Assembly (NCBI RefSeq): GCF_000756615.1
Contig: NZ_CP009288.1
Span: forward strand, 4,526,001-4,590,000
Origin: Paenibacillus durus
GTDB taxonomy: Bacteria > Bacillota > Bacilli > Paenibacillales > Paenibacillaceae
DNA: 64,000 bases
Reading direction: 5' to 3'
Below, piece by piece: positions 34,670-43,960 of the stretch. The position numbers and the translations under genes are program-made. Position 1 is the stretch's first letter, and every line of letters starts with the position of its first letter. A model generated the notes under the pieces. The model was not told the origin of the DNA. It worked only from the letters and a program-made list of their open reading frames with translations, and searched no databases.

Positions 34670-36274
34670 TTGAGGAAACCGAAGAGGCAGAGCTTTATCT
34701 ATGGAACCTTGATCCTGCTTACAGCGGGTATTGTCAACCGGATGCTGGGCTTCATTCCGCGCATCATTCTGCCGCGTGTAATCGGAGCCGAAGGCGTCGG
34801 CTTGTACCAGCTTGGATATCCTTTCTTTTTAGTGCTTGTAACTGTCATAGCCGGAGGAATTCCGCTCGCTGTTGCCAAAATGGTGGCGGAAGCCGAGGGC
34901 AGAAATCAGCCGGAGCAGTCGCGGCGCATTCTGCGTACGGCCCTTGCGCTCAGCGTATTTCTTGGCATTCTGTTTACGGGAATCGCGCTAGCGGGAGCTT
35001 CCTGGGTATCCACTTCAATTCTGACGGACAGCCGCGTATATTACACTTTCATCGCCATGACCCCGATGCTGTCTATTGTCGCCGTTTCCGCTGTATACCG
35101 GGGTTATTTTCAGGGACTGCAGAACATGATTCCCTCTGCGCTGTCTTCCGTTGTGGAGACGGTTACGCGCATTATCTTCATGCTGTGGTTCTCATGGCTG
35201 CTGCTGCCCAAGGGCATTTCCTTTGCCGCGGCAGGCGCTATGCTGGGGGTTACCGTAGGTGAAATTACAGGGATGCTCGTGCTGCTGATCAAGTACCATT
35301 TCGGTGAAAAAAAGGACAACCCGCAGCTTGACCAGCAAAAAAGCGCTTCGGTTGAGACTGGGGAAAAACGCCCGGAAGAAGGTAACGCTGCCCACAGCGG
35401 CGGATTATTAAGGCGGCTGCTTGGCATTTCCGTTCCGGTAACTGCCGGAAGACTTGTCGGCTCGTTCTCTTATTTGCTGGAGTCGATTATTACCGCCCGA
35501 AGCCTGGCCATGGCGGGGATTGCCACTTCGCTCGCAACCGCCCAGTACGGCTCGCTCCAGGGGATGGTTATCCCGCTGCTTCTATTGCCGGGGGCGCTCA
35601 CCAGCGCACTCGCCGTCTCGCTTGTGCCATCGCTGTCCGAGGCCTCGGCGCGCCAAGATCTCAAAGCGATCCATAAACGGATTCATCAGGCGCTGCGCTT
35701 GGCCATGGTAACCGGTGCGCCATTCACTGTAATTATGTACGTGCTCGCCTCCCCGCTGTGCAGTCTGCTGTACGGCAGCGCAGACACGGCTCCGATGCTG
35801 CGAATGATGGCGCCGTTCGCCCTGTTTCTGTACGTGCAGGCTCCGCTTCAGGCGGTGCTTCAAGCAATGGAACGGCCGGGTACGGCATTATTCAATACGC
35901 TGGTCGGCGCAATTGTCAAAATTCTGCTCATCCTGTTGCTCGCTTCAAGACCCGAATACGGAATCAATGGTGCTTTGATCGCCATCATCGTCAACAGTAT
36001 ACTGGTCACCCTGCAGCACGGATTCAGCGTCGTCAGGTTGATCTCCCTACGCGTGAAGCTGAGCGATCTTCTGAAGACAGGCGCGGCAATGTTGATTATG
36101 GGCGCTGGCGTAAAGTATGTGCATACCCACATTTCGATAGCCGAGGCACAGTGGGTGCAGTTTCTGTTCGCTTCTGCACTTGGTATGGCATTTTACCTCG
36201 GTATCTCGCTGCTGACAGGACTGTTTACACGGCGTGATCTCGAAAAAATTCCGCTTATCCGCCGCTGGCTGTAG
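34670..36274 (+). CDS. spoVB: stage V sporulation protein B, MOP-family flippase
   Basis: A 534-residue polysaccharide-export/MurJ-like membrane protein with about 14 helices. In B. subtilis SpoVB is needed for spore cortex synthesis, probably as a lipid-linked precursor flippase. Motifs include RIILPRVIGAEGVGLYQLGYPFFL near the N-terminus and ISVPVTAGRLVGSFSYLLESIITAR in the middle. The start is a TTG at 34670 after GAAGGAATGCCA and gives MRKPKRQSFIYG; an ATG 30 codons upstream has a weaker site. Its stop abuts that of the convergent DUF421 gene. Confidence 0.92.
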   Translation: MRKPKRQSFIYGTLILLTAGIVNRMLGFIPRIILPRVIGAEGVGLYQLGYPFFLVLVTVIAGGIPLAVAKMVAEAEGRNQPEQSRRILRTALALSVFLGILFTGIALAGASWVSTSILTDSRVYYTFIAMTPMLSIVAVSAVYRGYFQGLQNMIPSALSSVVETVTRIIFMLWFSWLLLPKGISFAAAGAMLGVTVGEITGMLVLLIKYHFGEKKDNPQLDQQKSASVETGEKRPEEGNAAHSGGLLRRLLGISVPVTAGRLVGSFSYLLESIITARSLAMAGIATSLATAQYGSLQGMVIPLLLLPGALTSALAVSLVPSLSEASARQDLKAIHKRIHQALRLAMVTGAPFTVIMYVLASPLCSLLYGSADTAPMLRMMAPFALFLYVQAPLQAVLQAMERPGTALFNTLVGAIVKILLILLLASRPEYGINGALIAIIVNSILVTLQHGFSVVRLISLRVKLSDLLKTGAAMLIMGAGVKYVHTHISIAEAQWVQFLFASALGMAFYLGISLLTGLFTRRDLEKIPLIRRWL

Positions 36275-37069
36275 CTACTTGGAGCGGATATGATCCACAT
36301 AAAGCTTACCCTTGTGGTCGATTGAACAGAGAAACACATCGCGAAAATCCGAGACGCCTTTTTGCCGGATCTGATTTCTTAGCCAAAACCGCGTTTTTCC
36401 GATCATTTCCAGATTATCGTCTTGTACCTTGCCGTCCATAATCAGCGGCACCGGCAGCCCTTCATACCGGATTTTGTCTTTGGGAAAATCCTGGCCGATC
36501 CCTCTGGCTTCTGATCCGCTGCTGCTGTCGCTACTGCTGTTACGGATGTTGCTGTTACGGATACTGCTGTTATCATATTTGCTGTTACCGGAACGATTGG
36601 AAGAGGAGACGTCATTATTTTTCTCGATCACGGTCAACTGACCGGTTGGCTCCAATATCGCAAATTCGACATCCGCCGGACTTGTAATATTTTGCCCTCT
36701 TAGCTGCAAAAGCAGGTCATCTATATTATATCTCAGTTTACGCATTTCCTTTCGCTGAATTTTGCCGTCCGCAATCAAAATGCTCGGTTTGCCGTCTATG
36801 AGCAGTCTGAGCTTACGGCTCTTTAGGCTGAACTGGGCCAGCACCACCTGGATCAGAACCAGCGTCACCATCGGCACAATACTGTCATACAGCGGGCGCT
36901 TTATATCTTCAATGGCGAATACAGCAATTTCGGCGATCAGAATGGAAATCGTAAGGTCAAACAGCGACAGCTTCCCAATCTCCCTCTTACCCATAATTCG
37001 CATGCTCAGGAAGATGAAGAAATACATTAGCAAAGTCAAAAAGATATGTACGCTGATATGCCATAACAT
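36275..37069 (-). CDS. DUF421 membrane protein with Ser/Asn-rich insert
   Basis: A 264-residue YetF/YrbG-type protein: three N-terminal helices (to about residue 80) and the soluble DUF421 domain with PSILIADGKI and YNIDDLLLQLRGQNI. Residues about 151-190 are a low-complexity Ser/Asn/Arg insert built from short repeats (SNIRNSS, NSSIRNS) between the two halves of that domain. The B. subtilis orthologue yrbG lies next to spoVB as here. Relatives influence membrane or spore germination, but the function is unknown. The ATG at 37069 has AAAGGAGAGCGAAGCAAT. Confidence 0.88.
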   Translation of the reverse strand: MLWHISVHIFLTLLMYFFIFLSMRIMGKREIGKLSLFDLTISILIAEIAVFAIEDIKRPLYDSIVPMVTLVLIQVVLAQFSLKSRKLRLLIDGKPSILIADGKIQRKEMRKLRYNIDDLLLQLRGQNITSPADVEFAILEPTGQLTVIEKNNDVSSSNRSGNSKYDNSSIRNSNIRNSSSDSSSGSEARGIGQDFPKDKIRYEGLPVPLIMDGKVQDDNLEMIGKTRFWLRNQIRQKGVSDFRDVFLCSIDHKGKLYVDHIRSK

Positions 37070-37284
37070 ATTGCTTCGCTCTCCTTTATCGGATCCTCCG
37101 AACACCCATCAGCGCCGGACGGAACAATGTAACCCTATTCTGACCGCGCAGCCCATGTAACATTCGGGAAGTCCCCGCTCAATTACTGGTAATGCCCGCC
37201 GGGGCTTTCATGTACTATTGGGGCAAGCCGTCTCATAGTATGAAGTAACTGATTATGCAACCTGTAAAAAGAGGAGGTTAATCC

Positions 37285-37677
37285 ATGCATTTGCTACGGA
37301 AACTGTTCTCGCTGAAAATCGGGAGCCCCGTCCTGTCGGGCCTGTGCCGCGCTTTTCTGTGGATGCTGATGGGAGCTTTCATTCTTTCGTTGCTGCTCTG
37401 GGGAAGCGGTCTAAGTGAACAAGATCTTTCTTTGTACACCTACGTTGTACATGGACTGGCCATCGCCTTCGGAGGTTGGACAGCGGGAAAGCGTGCGATC
37501 CGCAAGGGGTGGTATCAAGGCTGTCTTACCGGAGCTTTTTACGGAATCATTGTACTGATTATCGGTTTCCTGGCCTTGGACAGCCAGCTGAAAGCGGTCG
37601 ACCTGCTGTGGATAGCGGCTGCTGCGGTCATTGGCGCGCTTGGCGGCATGTTTGGAGTTAATTTCCAGAAAGCTTAA
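37285..37677 (+). CDS. YrzE-like TIGR04086 family membrane protein
   Basis: A 130-residue protein with four predicted membrane helices and a basic N-terminus. Features of the family are GLAIAFGGWTAGKRA, GWYQGCLTGAFYGIIVLI and a Gly-rich final helix (IGALGGMFGVNF). The B. subtilis counterpart yrzE lies beside yrbG. The ATG at 37285 follows AAGAGGAGGTTAATCC. Function is unknown. Confidence 0.82.
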   Translation: MHLLRKLFSLKIGSPVLSGLCRAFLWMLMGAFILSLLLWGSGLSEQDLSLYTYVVHGLAIAFGGWTAGKRAIRKGWYQGCLTGAFYGIIVLIIGFLALDSQLKAVDLLWIAAAAVIGALGGMFGVNFQKA

Positions 37678-37776
37678 TAATTCCATTTCAAAAAATTAAA
37701 ACGCCGCTTCCCAAAATGTGATACACTGTCTTCATCCAATTGTTGTTTTCCCACATTCAAGGAGGCTTCGAACGCT

Positions 37777-38616
37777 TTGCTTTACCAATCAATGAATACC
37801 GTTACCTGGTTCACCGTAATGATCGTCTTTCTGCTGATCGGCCTTGTAACAAGGCGAAATCCGTTTACGCCAGTTGTTTATCTTGTCAAAGAGCTGCTGC
37901 GGTCCTACAAATTAGTGCTGCTCATCGCCGCAATGTCCGGCGTGCTCGCTCTTAACAAGTATGAACTGCAAATCGAGAAGAGGCTGCATCTCACTTCCGA
38001 TTTTACCGGTTTTGTATACGGTCTAGAAGGACATTTTGTCCAGGGAATTCAGCATCTGTTCTACGCTCCATGGCTGACCCCGATTATCGTGTTCTTCTAC
38101 GTATTTATGCTGCAATCGGTGCTGGCTGCATCGCTTGGAGTGTATTTGATGGACAAGAACCGTCTCATGGTCTATGCAACCTGTTACGCTGTCATCCTGA
38201 ATTATGCAATTGCCATTCCTTTTTACTTATACTTTCCAGTCAACGAGGTGTGGTCCTATGCTCCGGCGGGCGTCCGGTTCGTCATGCTGGATGTTTTCCC
38301 AAGATTTGAACAGGAGTACCGGGCATTGTCCGGACTTAACAACTGCTTCCCCAGCCTGCACACTGCCATTTCCTTGACAACGGCGCTGCTCGCTCTAAGA
38401 TCGGGCAACCGGCGCTGGATGATGGTTACGGCTATTTCGGCCTCCGTCATTATTTTCGGCATCTTCTACCTGGGCATTCACTGGCTCACCGATATGATAG
38501 GCGGTACTTTACTGGCTATTCTCTCTTCTTCGCTCAGCGTTCAACTTGCCAAGCTTACACTTCGCGAGAACGAGGTTACGCTGCGGGTCGGAAACGAAGC
38601 CACTCCAATGCGGTAG
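37777..38616 (+). CDS. PAP2-superfamily membrane phosphatase or transferase
   Basis: A 279-residue protein with about six membrane helices. PAP2 motif 2 appears as NNCFPSLHTA (H195), and motif 3 as YLGIHWLTD with H235 and D239. The first motif (K-x6-RP) is not evident, which is the pattern of the Aur1/Ipt1 and diacylglycerol pyrophosphate-like branch. It probably acts on a lipid phosphate outside the cytoplasm. The start is a TTG at 37777 preceded by AAGGAGG. A single gene with a terminator. Confidence 0.82.
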   Translation: MLYQSMNTVTWFTVMIVFLLIGLVTRRNPFTPVVYLVKELLRSYKLVLLIAAMSGVLALNKYELQIEKRLHLTSDFTGFVYGLEGHFVQGIQHLFYAPWLTPIIVFFYVFMLQSVLAASLGVYLMDKNRLMVYATCYAVILNYAIAIPFYLYFPVNEVWSYAPAGVRFVMLDVFPRFEQEYRALSGLNNCFPSLHTAISLTTALLALRSGNRRWMMVTAISASVIIFGIFYLGIHWLTDMIGGTLLAILSSSLSVQLAKLTLRENEVTLRVGNEATPMR

Positions 38617-38691
38617 ACAGGAATAGTCATGGCATGGCCGCGATTCAGTATGGACCCTACTGGCGTCTAAACGTGTACGATACATTTATTG

Positions 38692-38721
38692 AAGAAGTCT
38701 CATTATGAGGCTTCTTTTTTT
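38692..38721 (+). terminator. terminator after the PAP2 gene
   Basis: AGAAGTCTCAT / ATGAGGCTTCT with a one- to three-base loop, followed by seven T. Confidence 0.85.
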
Positions 38722-38840
38722 GTCAGAATTTATTTGCGCCGTGCTTATGATCACCCGATCCCCCGATACATTTCCATATTGTGGGATAAGATGGAACGGA
38801 GTACAATAAAGTGAATTTAAAAAAAAGGATGATCAGACCA

Positions 38841-39626
38841 ATGAACTCTATGGAATGTGTATTGTCTATTTCGGACCTATGGATGGATTTTGGCGGCAGC
38901 GACGTATTGCGAGGAATCGACCTGAAAGCAGGACCCGGACAAATAATCGGTTATATCGGTCCCAACGGCGCGGGAAAAAGCACAACAGTCAAGATTATGC
39001 TCGGCCTTGTTCAGGGGTATCGGGGAACCGTAGAGCTGTTTGGCGCTAACATAGCGGAAGAAGGGACGAATTACAAGAAACGGATCGGCTATGTGCCTGA
39101 GACCGCCGATTTATATGACGTTTTGACCGCAAGGGAGTATTTAACGTTCGTGGGCGAATTATACGGCATGGAAGCGAGGACTGCGGAAAATAAAGCGATG
39201 CGGCTAGCCGGACTGTTCGGTCTAGACAAGGCTTTCGATTCGAGAATCTCATCTTATTCAAAAGGCATGAAACAAAAGACCCTGCTCATATCCAGCCTGC
39301 TGCATAATCCCGATCTTTTGTTCTTGGATGAACCGCTCAGCGGACTTGACGCAAATAGCGTCATGATTGTGAAAGAGATTATGGCCCGGCTTGCCGCGCA
39401 GGGCAAGACCATTTTTTATTCTTCGCATATTATGGATGTCGTCGAAAAAATAAGCAGCCGTATCGTCTTGATTAACGGCGGGCAAATCGTGGCGGACGGG
39501 AGCTTTGAAGACCTGCGCACGAAGAGTCAAGAAGGAACACTCGAACAGATTTTCAATCAGCTTACAGGCTTCAGCGACCATGAAGAGATTGCGGAATCGT
39601 TCGTGTCCATAGTGAAAGAGGGGTAA
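38841..39626 (+). CDS. ABC transporter ATP-binding protein
   Basis: A 261-residue ABC-2-type ATPase. Walker A is GPNGAGKST at about 40-48, the signature is YSKGMKQK (variant of LSGGQ), Walker B is LLFLDEPLSGLD, and the H-loop is YSSHIMD. The LSGGQ variant is common in the YthP/EcsA-like branch. The ATG at 38841 follows AGGATGAT; an upstream GTG at 38811 with GGAG is an alternative adding ten residues. It is followed three bases later by the permease gene, so they form one exporter. Confidence 0.9.
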   Translation: MNSMECVLSISDLWMDFGGSDVLRGIDLKAGPGQIIGYIGPNGAGKSTTVKIMLGLVQGYRGTVELFGANIAEEGTNYKKRIGYVPETADLYDVLTAREYLTFVGELYGMEARTAENKAMRLAGLFGLDKAFDSRISSYSKGMKQKTLLISSLLHNPDLLFLDEPLSGLDANSVMIVKEIMARLAAQGKTIFYSSHIMDVVEKISSRIVLINGGQIVADGSFEDLRTKSQEGTLEQIFNQLTGFSDHEEIAESFVSIVKEG

Positions 39627-39629
39627 CAA

Positions 39630-41348
39630 GTGAAGGAATTTTTAACACTGAGATTGTTAGACAGAGTAAAGCCGTTATTCTTAAAAGCGGGCGTCGATTA
39701 CGATATGCTCCGGCGGATTCTGCAGGTTAAGCTCACTATGGACCAAAGGAGAAAACCTGCTGTGTTCGACAACTCTTCCCGCGCAAGCAAACCGGAGTAT
39801 ACGCGCAAAGGCAACGTATTAAAACAGACGAACTCCGGAGCGTCTCCATTGTCATCCATCAAATCCCTATGGGTATACGGGCTCCTTGGCGCAATCGGCA
39901 TAACGCCTTTTTTGCTGCTGGGGGACAACTATATGCTTCAGGCGGGGCTGATATTCAGCATTATCCTATTCTTTCTGACTACCACGATGATATCCGATTT
40001 CTCCTCCGTGCTGCTCGATCTAAAAGACAGGCATATCCTGCATACCAAACCTGTGAATGCCCGGACGCTCGCTGCCGCCAAAACGGTGCATATTCTCAGT
40101 TACCTGGTCTTATTGACCGCGTCACTTACCATTGTACCTCTGCTTGTGTCCCTGTTCAGACATGGACTGCCGTTCTTTTTGCTGTTCCTGCTTGAATTAT
40201 TTGCAGCCGATATCTTTGTCGTTGTCGCGACCTCGCTGATGTATTTGCTGGTTCTGAAATTCTTTGACGGAGAGAAGCTTAAGGATATCATCAACTATGT
40301 ACAAATCGGGTTGTCCGTGACGCTCACGATTGGTTATCAAATTATGTTTCGCGTATTGGATATCATCAATTTTAGTTCAAGCTTTAGTGTGAATTGGTGG
40401 CATTATCTGCTGCCTCCGTTCTGGTTCGCCGCCCCTTTCGAGTGGCTGCTTCATGGGAATTCCAGGCTTGCGGTTCTCATCCTATCGGCTCTGTCCGTGG
40501 TTATCCCATTATTGTGCGCAGTCGTATATATCAGGTTCGGAAACTCCTTTGAGCGCTACTTGCAAAAAATGGCCGACAGCGGTAAATATGAAAAACGGAA
40601 AGCCTTGGGGCTTCATCTGTCCCTCGCCCGTTTAATATGCCGCAGCCGCGATGAAGCGATCTTTTATAGTTTTGCGGCAAGAATGATGTCCAGGGAAAGG
40701 GAATTTAAGCTCAAAGTATACCCGATACTTGGACTCGCAGTGATTTTTCCCTTTATTTTTATTCTGAATAATCTTTCAGATTCGTCCTGGGCCGCCCTCT
40801 CCCGAAGCTCACTGTATCTGTTCATTTATTTGACCGCTCTGTTTATGCCCTCCGTTGTAGCATTGCTGCGCTATTCGGGCAACTATAAAGGCTCTTATAT
40901 TTACCGCACTCTTCCCTTGAAGGACATCAACGCTATACATAAAGGTACAATAAAAGCCGCGATTACCAGGCTGTTCCTGCCGCTGTTCCTGCTTGACGGC
41001 ATTGTGTTCCTCCTTATTTTCGGCATCCGAATCCTGCCTGATTTGGTTGATGTTCTGCTGGTCGTAATCTTGTATACGGCGATCATTTACCGCTTGAACG
41101 GCCGCGGGCTTCCTTTTTCCGAATCGTTCGGGAACTCCCAGAAGGCGGGGATAAACAAGACTCTGCCCGCCATTTTCATCATGGCCGTTTTTGCCGGTAT
41201 ACACTATGCCGCTAGTCTTGTTCCCTCTGGAATATACGTCTATGCCGCAGCTTTATTTATTCTGAATGGCCTTTTCTGGCACAGTGGCTTTAAGAATATG
41301 CAAACGAAAGAATCGTTCAGCTCCACTGAGAACGTAAAGATACTTTAA
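39630..41348 (+). CDS. ABC transporter permease of the partner exporter
   Basis: A 572-residue polytopic membrane protein, about 12 hydrophobic segments in two groups, separated by a charged stretch (about residues 300-365). It starts at a GTG four bases after the ATPase stop, with AGAGGGGTAACA overlapping that stop. The size and topology fit YthQ/EcsB-like permeases of the ABC-2 type. The N-terminal 75 residues are hydrophilic. The substrate is unknown; there is no nearby peptide, lantibiotic or sensor kinase gene that would suggest one. Confidence 0.85.
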   Translation: MKEFLTLRLLDRVKPLFLKAGVDYDMLRRILQVKLTMDQRRKPAVFDNSSRASKPEYTRKGNVLKQTNSGASPLSSIKSLWVYGLLGAIGITPFLLLGDNYMLQAGLIFSIILFFLTTTMISDFSSVLLDLKDRHILHTKPVNARTLAAAKTVHILSYLVLLTASLTIVPLLVSLFRHGLPFFLLFLLELFAADIFVVVATSLMYLLVLKFFDGEKLKDIINYVQIGLSVTLTIGYQIMFRVLDIINFSSSFSVNWWHYLLPPFWFAAPFEWLLHGNSRLAVLILSALSVVIPLLCAVVYIRFGNSFERYLQKMADSGKYEKRKALGLHLSLARLICRSRDEAIFYSFAARMMSREREFKLKVYPILGLAVIFPFIFILNNLSDSSWAALSRSSLYLFIYLTALFMPSVVALLRYSGNYKGSYIYRTLPLKDINAIHKGTIKAAITRLFLPLFLLDGIVFLLIFGIRILPDLVDVLLVVILYTAIIYRLNGRGLPFSESFGNSQKAGINKTLPAIFIMAVFAGIHYAASLVPSGIYVYAAALFILNGLFWHSGFKNMQTKESFSSTENVKIL

Positions 41349-41354
41349 TCCTAA

Positions 41355-41395
41355 CAAAGCGGCATGCTTCCCGTTTACGGAATGCATGCCGCTTT
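41355..41395. terminator. bidirectional terminator between ABC permease and yajC
   Basis: AAAGCGGCATGC pairs with GCATGCCGCTTT across a 17-base loop. It serves both convergent genes. Confidence 0.8.
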
Positions 41396-41418
41396 ATCAA
41401 TAATATTGGGCTCTTGTA

Positions 41419-41724
41419 TTAGTTTGAATCCGCTTCCGTTGTAACGGAATGGCTGATCGAACCCCGGTCAAAGGTCAGCTTCGTCACGTCATTCACCCGG
41501 AGAACGACAATATCGTCGGAAATCTCCAAGATCGTACCGTGCAAGCCGCCGATTGTAACCACCTTATCACCCTTTTTCAAAGCCCTCAACATGGTGTTCC
41601 GCGTCTTGGTCTTCTTCTGCTGAGGACGGATCAGCAGGAAATAGAACACGACAAACATCAGAACAAACGGACCGACAAGCCCTAAAATGCTTGAGGACTG
41701 GGATGCTGCAGCATACTGAAACAT
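41419..41724 (-). CDS. yajC: YajC preprotein translocase subunit
   Basis: A 101-residue SecDF-associated protein with one membrane helix (ILGLVGPFVLMFVVFYFLLI) and the family motif RPQQKK right after it, then a small cytoplasmic domain with KKGDKVVTIGGLHG. The tgt-yajC order matches many bacteria. It lies 44 bases after tgt in the same operon. Confidence 0.93.
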   Translation of the reverse strand: MFQYAAASQSSSILGLVGPFVLMFVVFYFLLIRPQQKKTKTRNTMLRALKKGDKVVTIGGLHGTILEISDDIVVLRVNDVTKLTFDRGSISHSVTTEADSN

Positions 41725-41768
41725 ATTTCACCCCCCTTTCAAATCTTCATAAAGCACAATCCAGCACT

Positions 41769-42905
41769 TTAGAAACCTTTTGAATTATCATTTAAACCGT
41801 ATTGCGCGAAAAACTCATCGCGAAAATCCAGCAGCCGGTCTTCCATGATGGCCTTTCGCACCTTACGCATCAGTTCCAACAGGAAGTACAAATTATGGTA
41901 GGTCGTCAAACGAAGTCCGAAGGTCTCGTCGCTCTTAATTAAATGACGCAAATACGCACGCGAATAATTGCGGCAGGTATAACAACCGCATTCCGGATCA
42001 AGCGGCCCAAAATCGCGGGCATACTGCGCATTTCGGACAACGAGTCTTCCCTGACTGGTCATTGTCGTTCCATTACGGGCAATGCGGGTCGGCAGCACAC
42101 AATCGAACATGTCTACACCCCGGATTGCGCCTTCCAGCAGCGCGTCAGGAGAACCTACGCCCATCAAATAGCGCGGCTTGTCCTGCGGCAGCAGCGGAAC
42201 CGTATAATCCAGTACTTCATACATAAGCTGCTTGGACTCTCCGACACTGAGTCCTCCAATAGCATACCCCGGGAAATCCATGGAAGTCAACTCAGCAGCG
42301 CTCTGCTTCCGAAGATCTTCGAACATCCCGCCCTGAACGATAGCGAACAAGCCTTGATCATGAGGACGGGCATGGGCTTTCAGACACCGCTCCGCCCAGC
42401 GGGTTGTCCGTTCCAGCGATTTTTTCACGTAATCGTATTCCGCTGGATAAGGCGGGCATTCGTCAAAAGCCATCATGATGTCGGAACCAAGCGCATTCTG
42501 CACCTCCATCGCCACCTCCGGCGACAGAAACTTCTTATCTCCGTTCAAATGGGAACGGAAGTGCACTCCTTCCTCCGTGATTTTGCGCATCTCGCTTAGC
42601 GAGAACACCTGAAAACCGCCGCTGTCCGTAAGGATCGGACGGTCCCAATTCATAAATTTGTGCAAACCGCCGGCTTCGCGGACGATATCATGTCCCGGGC
42701 GGAGAAACAGATGATATGTGTTGCTCAGAATGATCTGGGCGTCCATATCCTTCAGTTCTTCGGGACTCATCGTCTTGACCGTTGCCTGAGTGCCAACCGG
42801 CATAAAAGTTGGCGTTTCAATAACCCCATGAGGGGTGTGAACTCTTCCAAGCCGGGCTCCCGACTGCTTGCATGTCTTAATATGCTCGTAAGTAATTGCT
42901 GCCAT
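41769..42905 (-). CDS. tgt: queuine tRNA-ribosyltransferase
   Basis: Tgt exchanges guanine 34 for preQ1 in tRNAs with GUN anticodons. It has 378 residues. The active-site motif DSGGFQVFSL and the second catalytic Asp region (GVDMFDCVLPTR) are present, and the zinc site is C-x-C-x2-C (CGCYTC) with a later His. The ATG at 42905 follows GAGGATGG; two further in-frame ATGs upstream (42917, 42923) overlap that site. It is 20 bases after queA. Confidence 0.96.
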   Translation of the reverse strand: MAAITYEHIKTCKQSGARLGRVHTPHGVIETPTFMPVGTQATVKTMSPEELKDMDAQIILSNTYHLFLRPGHDIVREAGGLHKFMNWDRPILTDSGGFQVFSLSEMRKITEEGVHFRSHLNGDKKFLSPEVAMEVQNALGSDIMMAFDECPPYPAEYDYVKKSLERTTRWAERCLKAHARPHDQGLFAIVQGGMFEDLRKQSAAELTSMDFPGYAIGGLSVGESKQLMYEVLDYTVPLLPQDKPRYLMGVGSPDALLEGAIRGVDMFDCVLPTRIARNGTTMTSQGRLVVRNAQYARDFGPLDPECGCYTCRNYSRAYLRHLIKSDETFGLRLTTYHNLYFLLELMRKVRKAIMEDRLLDFRDEFFAQYGLNDNSKGF

Positions 42906-42925
42906 ATGCGTAACCATCCTCATAC

Positions 42926-43954
42926 TTAGTAAATGAACATTGCGTCGCCGAAACTGAAGAAGCGGTACTTCTGCTGAATCGCCTCTTGATAGGCGGCAAG
43001 AATATGCTCTCTGCCCGCCAAGGCGCTGACCAGCATAACCAGCGTCGATTTCGGCAGATGAAAATTCGTAATCAGGGCGTTCACCAGTTTGAACTCATAG
43101 CCGGGATAGATAAAAATATCCGTCCAGCCGCTGCATGCTTCAAGCGGTCCATCGCCGAACATGCCGCCGACCGTCTCCAATGTACGGCAGGAGGTCGTCC
43201 CTACCGCTACAATCCGGCTTCCCTTGACCCGGGCTTCATTCAACATATCCGCCGTCTCCTGGGGCAGCATGAAATACTCCGAATGCATGACATGCTCTTC
43301 CACCGTGTCCACAGACATGGGGCGAAATGTGCCCAGTCCCACATGAAGGGTAATATAGGCTATGTGAACCCCTTTGTCCTGAATCTGCTTCAGCAAATCC
43401 TCTGTAAAATGCAGACCGGCCGTAGGCGCTGCCGCCGAGCCTTCATGACGGGCGTACACGGTCTGATACCGTTCCCGGTCATCCAGCTTCTCCTTAATAT
43501 ATGGCGGTAACGGCATCGTACCAAGTCTGTCCAGAATCTCCTGAAATATCCCTTGGTACATGAACCTCAGCGTTCGCCCGCCCATATCGCTTTCTTCCTC
43601 GATAACGGCCCGGAGCTCCTCGCCGAACGATATGACGGCGCCAGTCTTAAGCTTTTTCCCCGGCTTTACCAGCGCATCCCACCGGTCTTCGCCAAGGCTC
43701 TTGAGCAGCAGCACCTCGGCCTTAGCCCCGGTATCTTCTTTAATGCCGAACAGCCTGGCAGGAATGACTCTCGTATCATTCAGCACAAGCGTGTCTCCAG
43801 GCTGCAATTCGTCGATAATATCGGTAAAATGCCGATGTACCGTCCTGCCGCTCCGCTTGTCCAACGTGAGCAGCCTGGATGCGCTGCGGTCGGGAAGCGG
43901 AGTCTGGGCAATCAGTTCCTCCGGCAGATGGAAATTATACAAATCCACATTCAT
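42926..43954 (-). CDS. queA: S-adenosylmethionine:tRNA ribosyltransferase-isomerase
   Basis: QueA transfers the ribosyl part of SAM to preQ1 on tRNA, forming epoxyqueuosine. The protein has 342 residues, with DLYNFHLPEELIAQTPLPDRSASRL at the start and the core motifs APTAGLHFTE and THVGLGTF-like HVGLGTFRPM. It works with Tgt, which is encoded next. It lies six bases after the SpoIID-domain gene, in the ruv-yajC operon. Confidence 0.96.
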   Translation of the reverse strand: MNVDLYNFHLPEELIAQTPLPDRSASRLLTLDKRSGRTVHRHFTDIIDELQPGDTLVLNDTRVIPARLFGIKEDTGAKAEVLLLKSLGEDRWDALVKPGKKLKTGAVISFGEELRAVIEEESDMGGRTLRFMYQGIFQEILDRLGTMPLPPYIKEKLDDRERYQTVYARHEGSAAAPTAGLHFTEDLLKQIQDKGVHIAYITLHVGLGTFRPMSVDTVEEHVMHSEYFMLPQETADMLNEARVKGSRIVAVGTTSCRTLETVGGMFGDGPLEACSGWTDIFIYPGYEFKLVNALITNFHLPKSTLVMLVSALAGREHILAAYQEAIQQKYRFFSFGDAMFIY

Positions 43955-43960
43955 TGCTTG

